This document shows, one piece after another, positions 1 to 5,066 of a stretch of DNA of 5,753 bases. Below the pieces are notes generated by a model that did not search any database, was not told the DNA's origin, and worked only from the letters and a program-made list of their open reading frames with translations. A program made the translations under genes and the position numbers. Within the stretch, counting starts at the first letter, position 1; each line of letters begins with the position of its first letter. The stretch is taken from contig CAJZFF010000143.1 in NCBI GenBank assembly GCA_915069725.1, positions 1 through 5,753 of the forward strand, read 5' to 3'. The DNA comes from an uncultured Actinomyces sp. (GTDB lineage Bacteria; Actinomycetota; Actinomycetes; Actinomycetales; Actinomycetaceae).

Positions 1-189
1 CTTGCCCGAGCCGTTGGGGCCCACGAGGGCGAGGGCCTGCCCGGCCGGCACCTGGCCGTCGACGCCGGTGAGCACGGTGGAGGAGCCGTAGGAGAAGGAG
101 GCGTCCTCCAGGGTGACGACCGGTTCGGCAGCAGCGGTCCGGGTGGTTGGGGAGGTCATCGCGGGAGTGCGATCACGGGGGTCTGTCAT
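1..189 (-). CDS. Metal ABC transporter ATP-binding protein, N-terminal part (cut by window edge)
   Basis: The first 63 residues of an ABC transporter ATPase are visible. They include the usual first strand (EPVVTLEDASFSYGSSTVL, about residues 18-36) and end exactly in a Walker A motif, GPNGSGK (57-63). The Walker B, signature and D-loop parts lie outside the window. It probably energises uptake of a divalent metal bound by the lipoprotein encoded just upstream (198-1400), as in ZnuC/MntB-type systems; a permease gene would be expected next. I chose the ATG at 189 because GAGGA, overlapping the upstream stop codon, sits 7 bases before it. The gap to the lipoprotein stop is only 8 bases, so the two are one operon. 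An in-frame ATG at 159 is an alternative start. The first 17 residues are polar and low in complexity, an N-terminal extension common in actinobacterial ATPases. The ATPase call is certain; the metal specificity comes only from the neighbour. Confidence 0.9.
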   Translation of the reverse strand, partial: MTDPRDRTPAMTSPTTRTAAAEPVVTLEDASFSYGSSTVLTGVDGQVPAGQALALVGPNGSGK

Positions 190-197
190 ACGGTTCC

Positions 198-1400
198 TCA
201 CTTGACGTCGGAGGCCTTGGGACTCCACTGGGCGAGGTCGGCGGGGATCTCGGTGACCGTGCCTCCCCAGGCCTTGGTGAGGTTGGAGACGTTGTGGAGG
301 ATGGAGCCGATGTAGGTCTCGCCGTCGGATCCGGGGGTCCCCAGGGAGTCGCCGTAGAGGGCCTCATCACCGATGACCGCCTTGACTCCGGCGACCTCGG
401 CGACCTTCTGGATGGACTTGGGGTTGTTGGAGTTCTCAGCGAAGATGGCCACGGCCCCGGAGGACTTGACCTTGTCCGCGGTCTGCTGGATCTTGTCGGC
501 GGTGGCGTCCTGCTGGGCGTTGAAGTCGGACAGGGCGGCCCCCTCGAACTTCACGCCGAACTCCTTGCTGAAGTAGCCGAAGGCGTCGTGGCTGGTGAAC
601 AGGACCCGCTTGTCCTGGGGTACCGAGTTGAGGGAGCCGGCGGCCCATTCGTCGAGCTTCTTGAGCTTGGCGACGTAGGCGTCCACGTGGCTGCGGAAGA
701 CGCCGGCCTGGTCGGGGGCGGCCTTCTCCAGGGCGGCACCGATGTTGGTGACCTGGACGATGGCGTTCTTCGGTGAGGTCCACACGTGCGGGTCGAAGCG
801 GAACTCGGGCTCGCTCTCGCCCTCCTCCGGCGGGAAGGGCCACTTGGCGACCTCGACCTTGGCGCTGCCCCGGTCGACCTTGTAGGGCTTGGCCTCCTCC
901 TTCTTCTTCTGGGCGGCCAGGTCATCGACGTCGGCGGCCCCGGCGACCCCGGAGGTCACCACCATGGTGCCCTTGAAGCCGGTGGAGTCAACGGCGGAGT
1001 CCAGGAAGTGCTCGAGGTCGACCCCGGAGACGAAGAAGAGATCCGCCTCGGACAGGGCCTTGGACTGGGCCGTGGTCATGTCGTGCTCGTGCGCCGAGGC
1101 GTTGGGGGCCAGCAGGCAGGTGAGCGTGAGGTGGGACGTGGCCTTGGCGGCGTCGGCTCCGAAGTGCTGGGTCTTGCCATCCGCACCGGTGCGGTCGAAG
1201 GAGAGCTCACTGGAGGCGTCGCCGCTGGCGAGCTGGGTGATGTAGTCGCAGATCTGCGTGGTGGAGGCGACCGCCTTGACCGTTCCCGCGGCGTCGGCCG
1301 AGGTCGAGCTGTGACCACAGGCGGCCAGGGCGGGAGCGGACAGGGCGAGGCAGGCGAGCGCCGCGGCGCTGCGGCGACTCATACTGGGGATGGTTCTCAT
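198..1400 (-). CDS. Metal ABC transporter substrate-binding lipoprotein (ZnuA/TroA-like, cluster A-I)
   Basis: A 400-residue extracytoplasmic lipoprotein that would capture Zn(II) or Mn(II) and pass it to an ABC permease. A signal peptide with a positive n-region (MSRR) and hydrophobic core ends in a lipobox LAAC, giving lipidated Cys28. Family landmarks appear in order: HEHD with H104/H106, then KALSEADLFFVSGVDLEHFL (114-133); DPHVWTSPKNAIVQVTNIGAAL (203-224) with H205; SHDAFGYFSKEFGV (270-283) with H271; AENSNNPK (321-328); and ALYGDSLG (347-354) with D351. A His rather than Glu as third ligand fits Zn-type members better than Mn-type PsaA. It is longer than the roughly 310-residue family norm. 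Extra sequence lies near residues 58-92, between C51 and C95, and in a charged stretch (153-202) containing KKKEE and WPFPPEEGESEPEF; the latter replaces the His-rich loop of ZnuA. The ATG at 1400 has no Shine-Dalgarno but lies 7 bases after a -10 box. Met7 (1382) is the alternative start. Metal identity is unproven. Confidence 0.92.
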   Translation of the reverse strand: MRTIPSMSRRSAAALACLALSAPALAACGHSSTSADAAGTVKAVASTTQICDYITQLASGDASSELSFDRTGADGKTQHFGADAAKATSHLTLTCLLAPNASAHEHDMTTAQSKALSEADLFFVSGVDLEHFLDSAVDSTGFKGTMVVTSGVAGAADVDDLAAQKKKEEAKPYKVDRGSAKVEVAKWPFPPEEGESEPEFRFDPHVWTSPKNAIVQVTNIGAALEKAAPDQAGVFRSHVDAYVAKLKKLDEWAAGSLNSVPQDKRVLFTSHDAFGYFSKEFGVKFEGAALSDFNAQQDATADKIQQTADKVKSSGAVAIFAENSNNPKSIQKVAEVAGVKAVIGDEALYGDSLGTPGSDGETYIGSILHNVSNLTKAWGGTVTEIPADLAQWSPKASDVK

Positions 1401-1407
1401 AGAGCCG

Positions 1408-1438
1408 AGTATAGTTTCGGAGACCCGAAACTTGGCAA
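1408..1438 (-). promoter_or_regulatory. Candidate promoter of the metal-uptake operon, probably leaderless
   Basis: Read on the minus strand, TTGCCA (1433-1438) is a 5/6 match to the -35 consensus and TATACT (1408-1413) is a 5/6 match to the -10 consensus. They are separated by 19 bases, longer than the usual 17. Only 7 bases lie between the -10 and the ATG at 1400, so transcription would begin at or next to the start codon. That agrees with the lack of any Shine-Dalgarno before the ATG. Leaderless mRNAs are common in actinobacteria. A long spacer filled by a palindrome is known from MerR-family promoters, but uptake genes are more often controlled by DtxR/MntR or Zur repressors. Confidence 0.6.
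1413..1432. promoter_or_regulatory. 20-bp perfect palindrome, probable metalloregulator operator
   Basis: The arms AGTTTCGG (1413-1420) and CCGAAACT (1425-1432) are perfect inverted repeats around the 4-base centre AGAC. The palindrome exactly fills the space between the candidate -35 and -10 boxes of the metal-transporter lipoprotein gene, so a bound protein would block or remodel the promoter. Arm length and spacing suit a dimeric metal-sensing repressor of the DtxR/MntR type. It does not resemble the AT-rich actinobacterial Zur box or the TTAGGTTAG-type IdeR/DtxR iron box. The regulator itself is not in this window. Confidence 0.6.
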
Positions 1439-1441
1439 GTT
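1429..1441. repeat. Second, overlapping 13-bp inverted repeat at the -35 box
   Basis: AACTTG (1429-1434) and CAAGTT (1436-1441) are perfect inverted repeats around a single G at 1435. This dyad overlaps the right arm of the 20-bp palindrome and covers the candidate -35 box. It could be a second binding site, or extra half-site contacts for the same regulator. It is short enough that chance remains possible. Confidence 0.35.
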
Positions 1442-1477
1442 GAGGCGATCCTTCCTACTGCATACCGAAGGGGACAC

Positions 1478-1507
1478 GACGGGCCCGGCTGCTGTGCCGG
1501 GCCCGTC
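1478..1507 (-). terminator. Strong hairpin terminator downstream of deoC
   Basis: GACGGGCCCGGC (1478-1489) pairs perfectly with GCCGGGCCCGTC (1496-1507): a 12-bp GC-rich stem with a 6-base loop, starting about 38 bases after the deoC stop codon. No U-tract follows on the minus strand, as is usual for hairpin terminators in high-GC actinobacteria. It separates deoC from the metal-uptake promoter 40 bases further on. A smaller hairpin, GTGCG/CGCAC (1524-1528 and 1533-1537), lies between the stop codon and this stem. Confidence 0.8.
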
Positions 1508-1545
1508 CGTATGGTGCCGTGATGTGCGACGACGCACGGTTCCCT

Positions 1546-2199
1546 TCAGTCCACCAGCCCCTCCAGGACGGCGGCGCTGGCGGACAGGCCCAGGCGGTTG
1601 GCGCCGGCCTCGACCATGGCCAGGGCGTCAGCGGCGGTGCGGATGCCGCCGGAGGCCTTGACACCGAGGCGCTCTCCCACGGTGGCGCGCATGAGGGCGA
1701 CGGCGTGGGTGGAGGCGCCACCGGCGGGGTGGAAGCCGGTGGAGGTCTTGACGAAGTCGGCCCCGGCGGCCTCGGCGGCGCGGCAGGTGGAGACGATCTC
1801 CTCATCGGTGAGGGCGGCGGACTCGATGATGACCTTGAGGACGGCGCCCCGGCAGGCCTCTCGCACGCCGCGGATGTCAGCCTCGACAGCGTCGAAGTCA
1901 CCTTCCTTGACGAGGCGGAGGTTGACGACCATGTCGATCTCCTCGGCGCCCTTGGCCAGGGCGTCGGCGGCCTCGGCGGCCTTGACGGCGGTGGCGTGGG
2001 CGCCGGAGGGGAAGCCGCAGACGGTGGCCACGTGCAGGTCGTCGGGTACGTCCACCGGCAGGAGGCTCGGGGAGACGCACACGCTGTAGGTGCCCAGGTC
2101 TGCGGCCTCGGCGATGAGCGCGTCGACCTGGGCAGTGGTGGCCTCGGGCTTGAGGAGGGTGTGGTCGATGAGGCGGGCGATCCGGGTGCGCGTGGTCAT
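1546..2199 (-). CDS. deoC: Deoxyribose-phosphate aldolase (EC 4.1.2.4)
   Basis: A cytoplasmic class I aldolase that cleaves 2-deoxy-D-ribose 5-phosphate to acetaldehyde and glyceraldehyde 3-phosphate, the last step of deoxynucleoside catabolism. The 217 residues match the usual length of about 215-225 for bacterial DeoC TIM barrels. Visible motifs, numbered from this start, are IDHTLLKP (11-18), the catalytic Asp89 in EEIDMVVN, the Schiff-base Lys151 in DFVKTSTGF, and the second active-site Lys181 in GVKASGGIR. The C-terminal phosphate-binding segment reads RLGLSAS where many homologues have RIGTSSG. I chose the ATG at 2199 because AAAGGA stands 5 bases before it. The upstream GTG at 2223 adds eight codons that include rare CTT and AGG, and it lies at or before the likely transcription start. 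It has its own candidate promoter and a strong terminator, so it is probably monocistronic. Its link to the deoA-derived gene at 3579-4922 is functional, with two unrelated genes between them. Confidence 0.95.
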   Translation of the reverse strand: MTTRTRIARLIDHTLLKPEATTAQVDALIAEAADLGTYSVCVSPSLLPVDVPDDLHVATVCGFPSGAHATAVKAAEAADALAKGAEEIDMVVNLRLVKEGDFDAVEADIRGVREACRGAVLKVIIESAALTDEEIVSTCRAAEAAGADFVKTSTGFHPAGGASTHAVALMRATVGERLGVKASGGIRTAADALAMVEAGANRLGLSASAAVLEGLVD

Positions 2200-2204
2200 G
2201 GGGA

Positions 2205-2210
2205 TCCTTT
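2205..2210 (-). promoter_or_regulatory. Ribosome binding site deciding the deoC start
   Basis: On the minus strand AAAGGA (2205-2210) sits 5 bases before the ATG at 2199, while the in-frame GTG at 2223 has no site at suitable spacing. This favours the shorter, 217-residue DeoC. Confidence 0.7.
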
Positions 2211-2226
2211 CAAGAGCGTTCACCCC

Positions 2227-2255
2227 ATCATGGACCGACCCGCCTCATGCGGCAA
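2227..2255 (-). promoter_or_regulatory. Candidate deoC promoter
   Basis: On the minus strand TTGCCG (2250-2255) and CATGAT (2227-2232) each match the -35 and -10 consensus at 4 of 6 positions, with an ideal 17-base spacer. The predicted start near 2220 would give a 5' leader of about 20 bases containing the AAAGGA ribosome site. I see no clear operator palindrome around it. Confidence 0.42.
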
Positions 2256-2286
2256 AGCACCACGCGATGCCCCACCAACGCTGGAA

Positions 2287-2637
2287 TCACAGATGAGACA
2301 GGACGTTCACGATGTTGCCGTCCACATCCCGAAAGAAGAAACGACGCACTCCCCACTCCTCCACAGCGAGATCATGCACGATCTCCCAGCCGTTCTCCCG
2401 CGCAATCTGGTAGGCGTCATCCAGGTCATCCACCTCGATGGACACCGCCGGGTTGACAGGAGCAGTGGGATCCGAGGCGATCAGGCTGATTTGGATGGAA
2501 CGATCGCCTGGCGGGGACAGGGTGGCGATCCAGCCATGATTCATGACCACCTCCATCCCGGTGAGGCGGCGGTAGGCTTCGATGGCGGCGTCAAGATCGC
2601 GCACAGTGATCAGTGGCATGGCCCGCCGTGTCGACAT
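2287..2637 (-). CDS. VOC-family (glyoxalase/bleomycin-resistance fold) small protein
   Basis: A 116-residue cytoplasmic protein with two beta-alpha-beta-beta-beta units: MPLITVRDLDAAIEAYRRLTGMEVV (7-31) begins the first and VSIEVDDLDDAYQIARENGWEIV (65-87) the second. It ends in the family signature WGVRRFFFRDVDGNIVNVL. Relatives bind or modify small molecules such as antibiotics, methylglyoxal adducts or aromatic diols. Here the position that normally holds the metal-binding Glu after DxDGN is Asn111, and the first strand has no His ligand. A binding or sequestering role is therefore more likely than metal catalysis; no substrate can be named. I chose the ATG at 2637, with GGGAG 8 bases before it. 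The alternative ATG at 2670 also has a ribosome site (GAGGG), but its eleven extra codons include the rare AGA, AGG, TGT, GGA and ATA. The gene uses many A/T-ending codons, unlike the strongly GC3-biased genes on either side, which hints at horizontal acquisition. Confidence 0.85.
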   Translation of the reverse strand: MSTRRAMPLITVRDLDAAIEAYRRLTGMEVVMNHGWIATLSPPGDRSIQISLIASDPTAPVNPAVSIEVDDLDDAYQIARENGWEIVHDLAVEEWGVRRFFFRDVDGNIVNVLSHL

Positions 2638-2645
2638 GGGTATCA

Positions 2646-2650
2646 CTCCC
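2646..2650 (-). promoter_or_regulatory. Ribosome binding site for the chosen VOC start
   Basis: GGGAG (minus strand) lies 8 bases before the ATG at 2637. A competing GAGGG (2677-2681) lies 6 bases before the ATG at 2670. The rare codons between the two starts favour the downstream one. Confidence 0.45.
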
Positions 2651-2731
2651 GCACACCTGGTTCTCGTCATGGACTGCCCTCAGTGGAACGCGAGATGGAG
2701 TACCTGTTTCATGCGCCCACTATTCACGACG

Positions 2732-2760
2732 ACGTTACCTTTTCTCATCCCGTGAGTCAC
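2732..2760 (-). promoter_or_regulatory. Weak candidate promoter for the VOC gene
   Basis: On the minus strand GTGACT (2755-2760) and TAACGT (2732-2737) are separated by 17 bases in a visibly more AT-rich spacer (about 2700-2770). Both matches are weak. A promoter here is plausible because the spacer between the upstream gene and the VOC gene is over 140 bases. Confidence 0.22.
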
Positions 2761-2762
2761 GG
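2750..2762. repeat. 13-bp perfect palindrome downstream of the C39-like gene
   Basis: CCGTGA (2750-2755, plus strand) and TCACGG (2757-2762) are inverted repeats around one G at 2756. The repeat lies 16 bases after the stop codon of the C39-like gene and covers the weak -35 of the VOC gene. It could be an operator. As RNA it forms only a 5-bp stem with a 3-base loop, which is weak for a terminator. Confidence 0.35.
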
Positions 2763-2778
2763 ATAAAGCGGTTGCCGG

Positions 2779-3582
2779 TCAGTTCTCGGGCGCGATGACG
2801 GCGAGGACGCGGGGCCAGTTGCCGAGCTCACGGGGGCCGGGGCGGTGCGGATCGCGCGGGACGGTCAGATCGAGGGGGCGCACGGCGCCGCTGGAGGGTT
2901 CGTAGATGTGTGCGCGCCCCTCACCGGGGTCCTCCTGCCCGATGGTCCGCCAGGGCAGGGCCAGGACGTAGTGGCGGGGCACGGCCGGGGTGCGCGCCAG
3001 GGAGGCGCGCAGCCTCGCCCTCGCCGTGGGCTCACCGTCGGCGTCGGTGTCGAGGACGAGCGGGCCGCCGGTGACCAGAATGACCGGGAGTCCGTCTGCC
3101 AGCGCCTCACGGATCGAGGCGACCTCACTGCCCCAGGCGGGGCCACGGTCGCTCACCCACCTCACCGTGTAGCGACGGCGCCCGCCGCCCGAGGCGCAGA
3201 CGCTCGCGATCTCGGTCATCTGCCGGGCCACGGACCAGGGCGTGGAGCCGAGCGCCTTCGGCCAGGGCAGGATCCCCAGGCCGTGGACATTCATGGCCCG
3301 CTGGAGACGCAGCTGCTGGCGGGACAGGACGGACATCAGGTGCCTGCCCTCCCGGCCGGGTGGCGAGGCGGTCATCTCCTGGGAAAGGTCGCCTGTCACG
3401 GCTGCGCGCTCGCCGGGCGCCAGGAGCAGGCGGGCGGCCAGGAGGCAGGTGGGCCCGCAGGTGGTGGCGTCGGTCTGGGTCAGGGTGATGGCCTGGCCCG
3501 CCTGGGTGAGGCGGCCCACTCGCAGCCGGGAGTTGACGGCTCGGGCGACGATGGCGGGCTCCATCTGCCGGGGCGTGGTCAT
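2779..3582 (-). CDS. Papain/C39-like cysteine-peptidase-fold protein of unknown role
   Basis: A 267-residue protein that I recognise only at fold level. LTQTDATTCGPTCLLAARLLL (34-54) matches the active-site start of C39 and papain-like peptidases: Gln36 lies six residues before Cys42 (oxyanion-hole Gln and nucleophile), followed by Gly-Pro. SIREALADGLPVILVTGGPLVL (156-177) fits the middle strand, PRHYVLALPWRT (202-213) supplies the likely catalytic His204, and HIYEPSSGAVRPL (225-237) matches the final turn, usually D-P-x-x-G. Here the Asp position is Glu228. No signal peptide or membrane segment is visible, so it is probably cytoplasmic, and there is no attached ABC transporter as in bacteriocin-exporting C39 proteins. 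The start codon overlaps the stop of the ClC::DeoA gene in ATGA, with GGAG 9 bases upstream, so translation is probably coupled. Substrate and biological role are unknown; a non-peptidase papain-fold enzyme is also possible. Confidence 0.7.
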   Translation of the reverse strand: MTTPRQMEPAIVARAVNSRLRVGRLTQAGQAITLTQTDATTCGPTCLLAARLLLAPGERAAVTGDLSQEMTASPPGREGRHLMSVLSRQQLRLQRAMNVHGLGILPWPKALGSTPWSVARQMTEIASVCASGGGRRRYTVRWVSDRGPAWGSEVASIREALADGLPVILVTGGPLVLDTDADGEPTARARLRASLARTPAVPRHYVLALPWRTIGQEDPGEGRAHIYEPSSGAVRPLDLTVPRDPHRPGPRELGNWPRVLAVIAPEN

Positions 3583-4922
3583 CCGATGCGCTCCAGGATG
3601 ACGCCGCGCTGACGGCGGGCCATGGCGTCGGCCGCCTCCGGCGATCCGGCCTCGGAGATGACGATGCCACCGGCGAGCGCCTCCCGGGCGCGGGTGAAGC
3701 GCTCGGGGGTGGCGGTGTGCAGGGTGAGCAGCGGTTGACCGGCGCGCACCTCGTCGCCCGGCTTGGCGTGCATGGTGACGCCGGCGACGGCCTGGACCGG
3801 GTCCTCCTTACGGGCCCGCCCGGCCCCGAGGCGCCAGGCGGCCACCCCGACGGCGAGGGCATCCAGGGTGGTGAGGACCCCGTCGGCCGGGGCGGTGACG
3901 GTCTCGGTCTCCGGGGCAACGGGCAGGGGCGCGTCCGGGTCCCCGCCCTGGCGGGAGATCATGTCGCGCCAGATGTCCATGGCGCGTCCGTCGGCCAGGG
4001 CGGCGCGGGCCTCGCCCTCATCGACGGGTCTGCCGGCGGCGGCGCACATCTCCAGGGCCAGGGCCACGGTGAGGTCGACGACGTCGGCCGGTCCCCCACC
4101 GGCGAGCACCTCGAGGGACTCGGCGACCTCGAGGGCGTTGCCGGCGGTGAGCCCGAGCGGGGTGGACATGTCGGTGAGCAGGGCGCGGGTGGTCACTCCG
4201 GCGTCGGTGCCCAGGGCCACCATGGTGGAGGCGAGCTCGCGGGCCTGGCCGATCTCCTTCATGAAGGCGCCCGAGCCGACCTTGACGTCCAGGACGAGGG
4301 CGCCGGTCCCCTCGGCGATCTTCTTGGACATGATCGAGGAGGCGATGAGGGGGACGCAGGAGACGGTGGCGGTGGTGTCGCGCAGGGCGTAGAGGCGCTT
4401 GTCGGCGGGGGCCAGGCCCGCCCCGGCGGCCGAGGCGATGAGGATCGCGCCCTCGGTCCGGCCGATTCCCAGCCACGTGGTGAGCTTGGCCGCCACGGCA
4501 CCGGCGGCCAGACGCGGGGCGCCCTCGCGGCCCACCGAGTTGCCCGACCCGACGGTGAGGACCTGGTTGACGGCGTCGACGAACGGACGTGCCAGTCCCA
4601 TCCGGGTGGCGGCCCTGCCGGAGTGGTCCGCCACGGCGGCCTCCACGCCAGTGATCCCGCCGGTCGTGCGCAGCCACCACCACACGCCACCGGCGACGAC
4701 GCCTCCCATGGCCGGGGCGAGCACGCGCCGCCAGGGCGGGGCAGTAGCCACGCGCTCCAGGAGCCCTCCGTGGGCGACGCCGTAGAACAGTGACTCGAAG
4801 AGCTCCAGGAGCAGTGCCATCGCGATCCCGATGAGGCCCGCGGCCGCGCCCGCCAAGGCGGCGGCCAGAAGGAACCGGGGTCGGATCAGCGCGCGCACGC
4901 CAGGCACGATACCCGGCCCCAC
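3579..4922 (-). CDS. ClC chloride channel (N-terminal third) fused in frame to thymidine phosphorylase (C-terminal two thirds)
   Basis: A 447-residue chimera. Residues 1-171 are ClC-like: membrane helices at about 17-41 and 66-85, then VGSGNSVGREGAPRLAAGA (124-142) with the gating-type Glu133, ending in ASAAGAGLA where ClC proteins continue AAxNxPLAG. Everything after helix G is missing. Residues 170-447 are DeoA: LAPADKRLYALRDTTATV, then SSIMSKK, then DVKVGSGAFMK, then the C-terminal PYNP domain (about 342-415). R181, S196 and K200 match E. coli thymine-binding R171, S186 and K190. The N-terminal alpha domain and phosphate-binding residues (E. coli K84, S86, S95, S113, T123) are absent, so thymidine phosphorolysis looks impossible. 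Ion transport also looks impossible with so few helices. The GTG at 4922 is the first start after an in-frame TGA; GTGs at 4907 and 4898 are alternatives, and no start has a good ribosome site. It may be a recent deletion product, an assembly chimera or, least likely, a functional fusion. Confidence 0.85.
   Translation of the reverse strand: MGPGIVPGVRALIRPRFLLAAALAGAAAGLIGIAMALLLELFESLFYGVAHGGLLERVATAPPWRRVLAPAMGGVVAGGVWWWLRTTGGITGVEAAVADHSGRAATRMGLARPFVDAVNQVLTVGSGNSVGREGAPRLAAGAVAAKLTTWLGIGRTEGAILIASAAGAGLAPADKRLYALRDTTATVSCVPLIASSIMSKKIAEGTGALVLDVKVGSGAFMKEIGQARELASTMVALGTDAGVTTRALLTDMSTPLGLTAGNALEVAESLEVLAGGGPADVVDLTVALALEMCAAAGRPVDEGEARAALADGRAMDIWRDMISRQGGDPDAPLPVAPETETVTAPADGVLTTLDALAVGVAAWRLGAGRARKEDPVQAVAGVTMHAKPGDEVRAGQPLLTLHTATPERFTRAREALAGGIVISEAGSPEAADAMARRQRGVILERIG
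4401..4424 (-). other. Fusion junction between ClC-derived and DeoA-derived coding sequence
   Basis: On the minus strand the codons around residues 168-175 read GCG GGC CTG GCC CCC GCC GAC AAG. The left side matches the ClC helix-G motif GAGLA(A), the right side the DeoA motif LAPADK. Leu-Ala is common to both families, so the crossover can be placed only to within about 12 bases. The frame is kept through the join, with no stop, repeat or mobile-element end visible. Confidence 0.75.
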
Positions 4923-4952
4923 GGCTCAGGTGCGGTCAAGCACGTGGTTCGT

Positions 4953-5022
4953 CGCGGACGCATCCCAGCCCTCGACGACGGATGTCGCGGGTACGGTCCG
5001 TGAGGCCTGCTGTGCGTCCGCG
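4953..5022. repeat. Long inverted repeat (11-bp arms) in the spacer upstream of the chimera
   Basis: TCGCGGACGCA (4952-4962) and TGCGTCCGCGA (5013-5023) are perfect inverted repeats 50 bases apart in the 144-base spacer between the protease and the chimera. The loop holds smaller dyads: CGAC/GTCG (4976-4979 and 4984-4987) and ACGG/CCGT around 4993-5001. The RNA could fold into a branched structure acting as a terminator or leader. I see no gene in this spacer. Confidence 0.4.
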
Positions 5023-5040
5023 AGACCCCGGGCAGTCTCG
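5021..5040 (-). terminator. Possible hairpin terminator after the CPBP protease gene
   Basis: CGAGAC (5021-5026) and GTCTCG (5035-5040) form a 6-bp stem with an 8-base GC-rich loop, about 27 bases after the stop codon of the protease gene. There is no U-tract. It shares its edge with the longer inverted repeat (4952-5023), so the two structures are mutually exclusive. Confidence 0.3.
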
Positions 5041-5066
5041 AGTCCGACAGGCTTCCGCAGCCCGGC

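Noticed and set aside
786..1661. 291-codon plus-strand open frame across the lipoprotein promoter
   Set aside because: It runs through the operator, the terminator hairpin and part of deoC, and its sequence is a Gly/Arg-rich shadow without family features.
1546..2223. DeoC starting at the GTG at 2223
   Set aside because: The ATG at 2199 has a proper AAAGGA site, the added eight codons include rare CTT and AGG, and the candidate promoter would start transcription at about this point.
2287..2670. VOC protein starting at the ATG at 2670
   Set aside because: Although GAGGG precedes it, the eleven extra codons contain AGA, AGG, TGT, GGA and ATA and add sequence outside the domain. It is kept as the alternative start.
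1519..2766. 415-codon plus-strand open frame antisense to deoC and the VOC gene
   Set aside because: It is Gly/Asp/Val-rich with no recognisable domain, crosses two well-supported minus-strand genes and their spacer, and is what GC-rich antisense frames look like.
3717..4793. 358-codon plus-strand open frame antisense to the ClC::DeoA gene
   Set aside because: Low-complexity Gly/His/Arg/Asp composition and no motifs; it mirrors the GC3 bias of the real gene.
3579..4922. Reading the gene as an ordinary full-length thymidine phosphorylase because of its normal total length (447 aa)
   Set aside because: The first 170 residues are hydrophobic and contain the ClC motif GSGNSVGREGAP. None of the DeoA N-terminal or phosphate-binding motifs are present.
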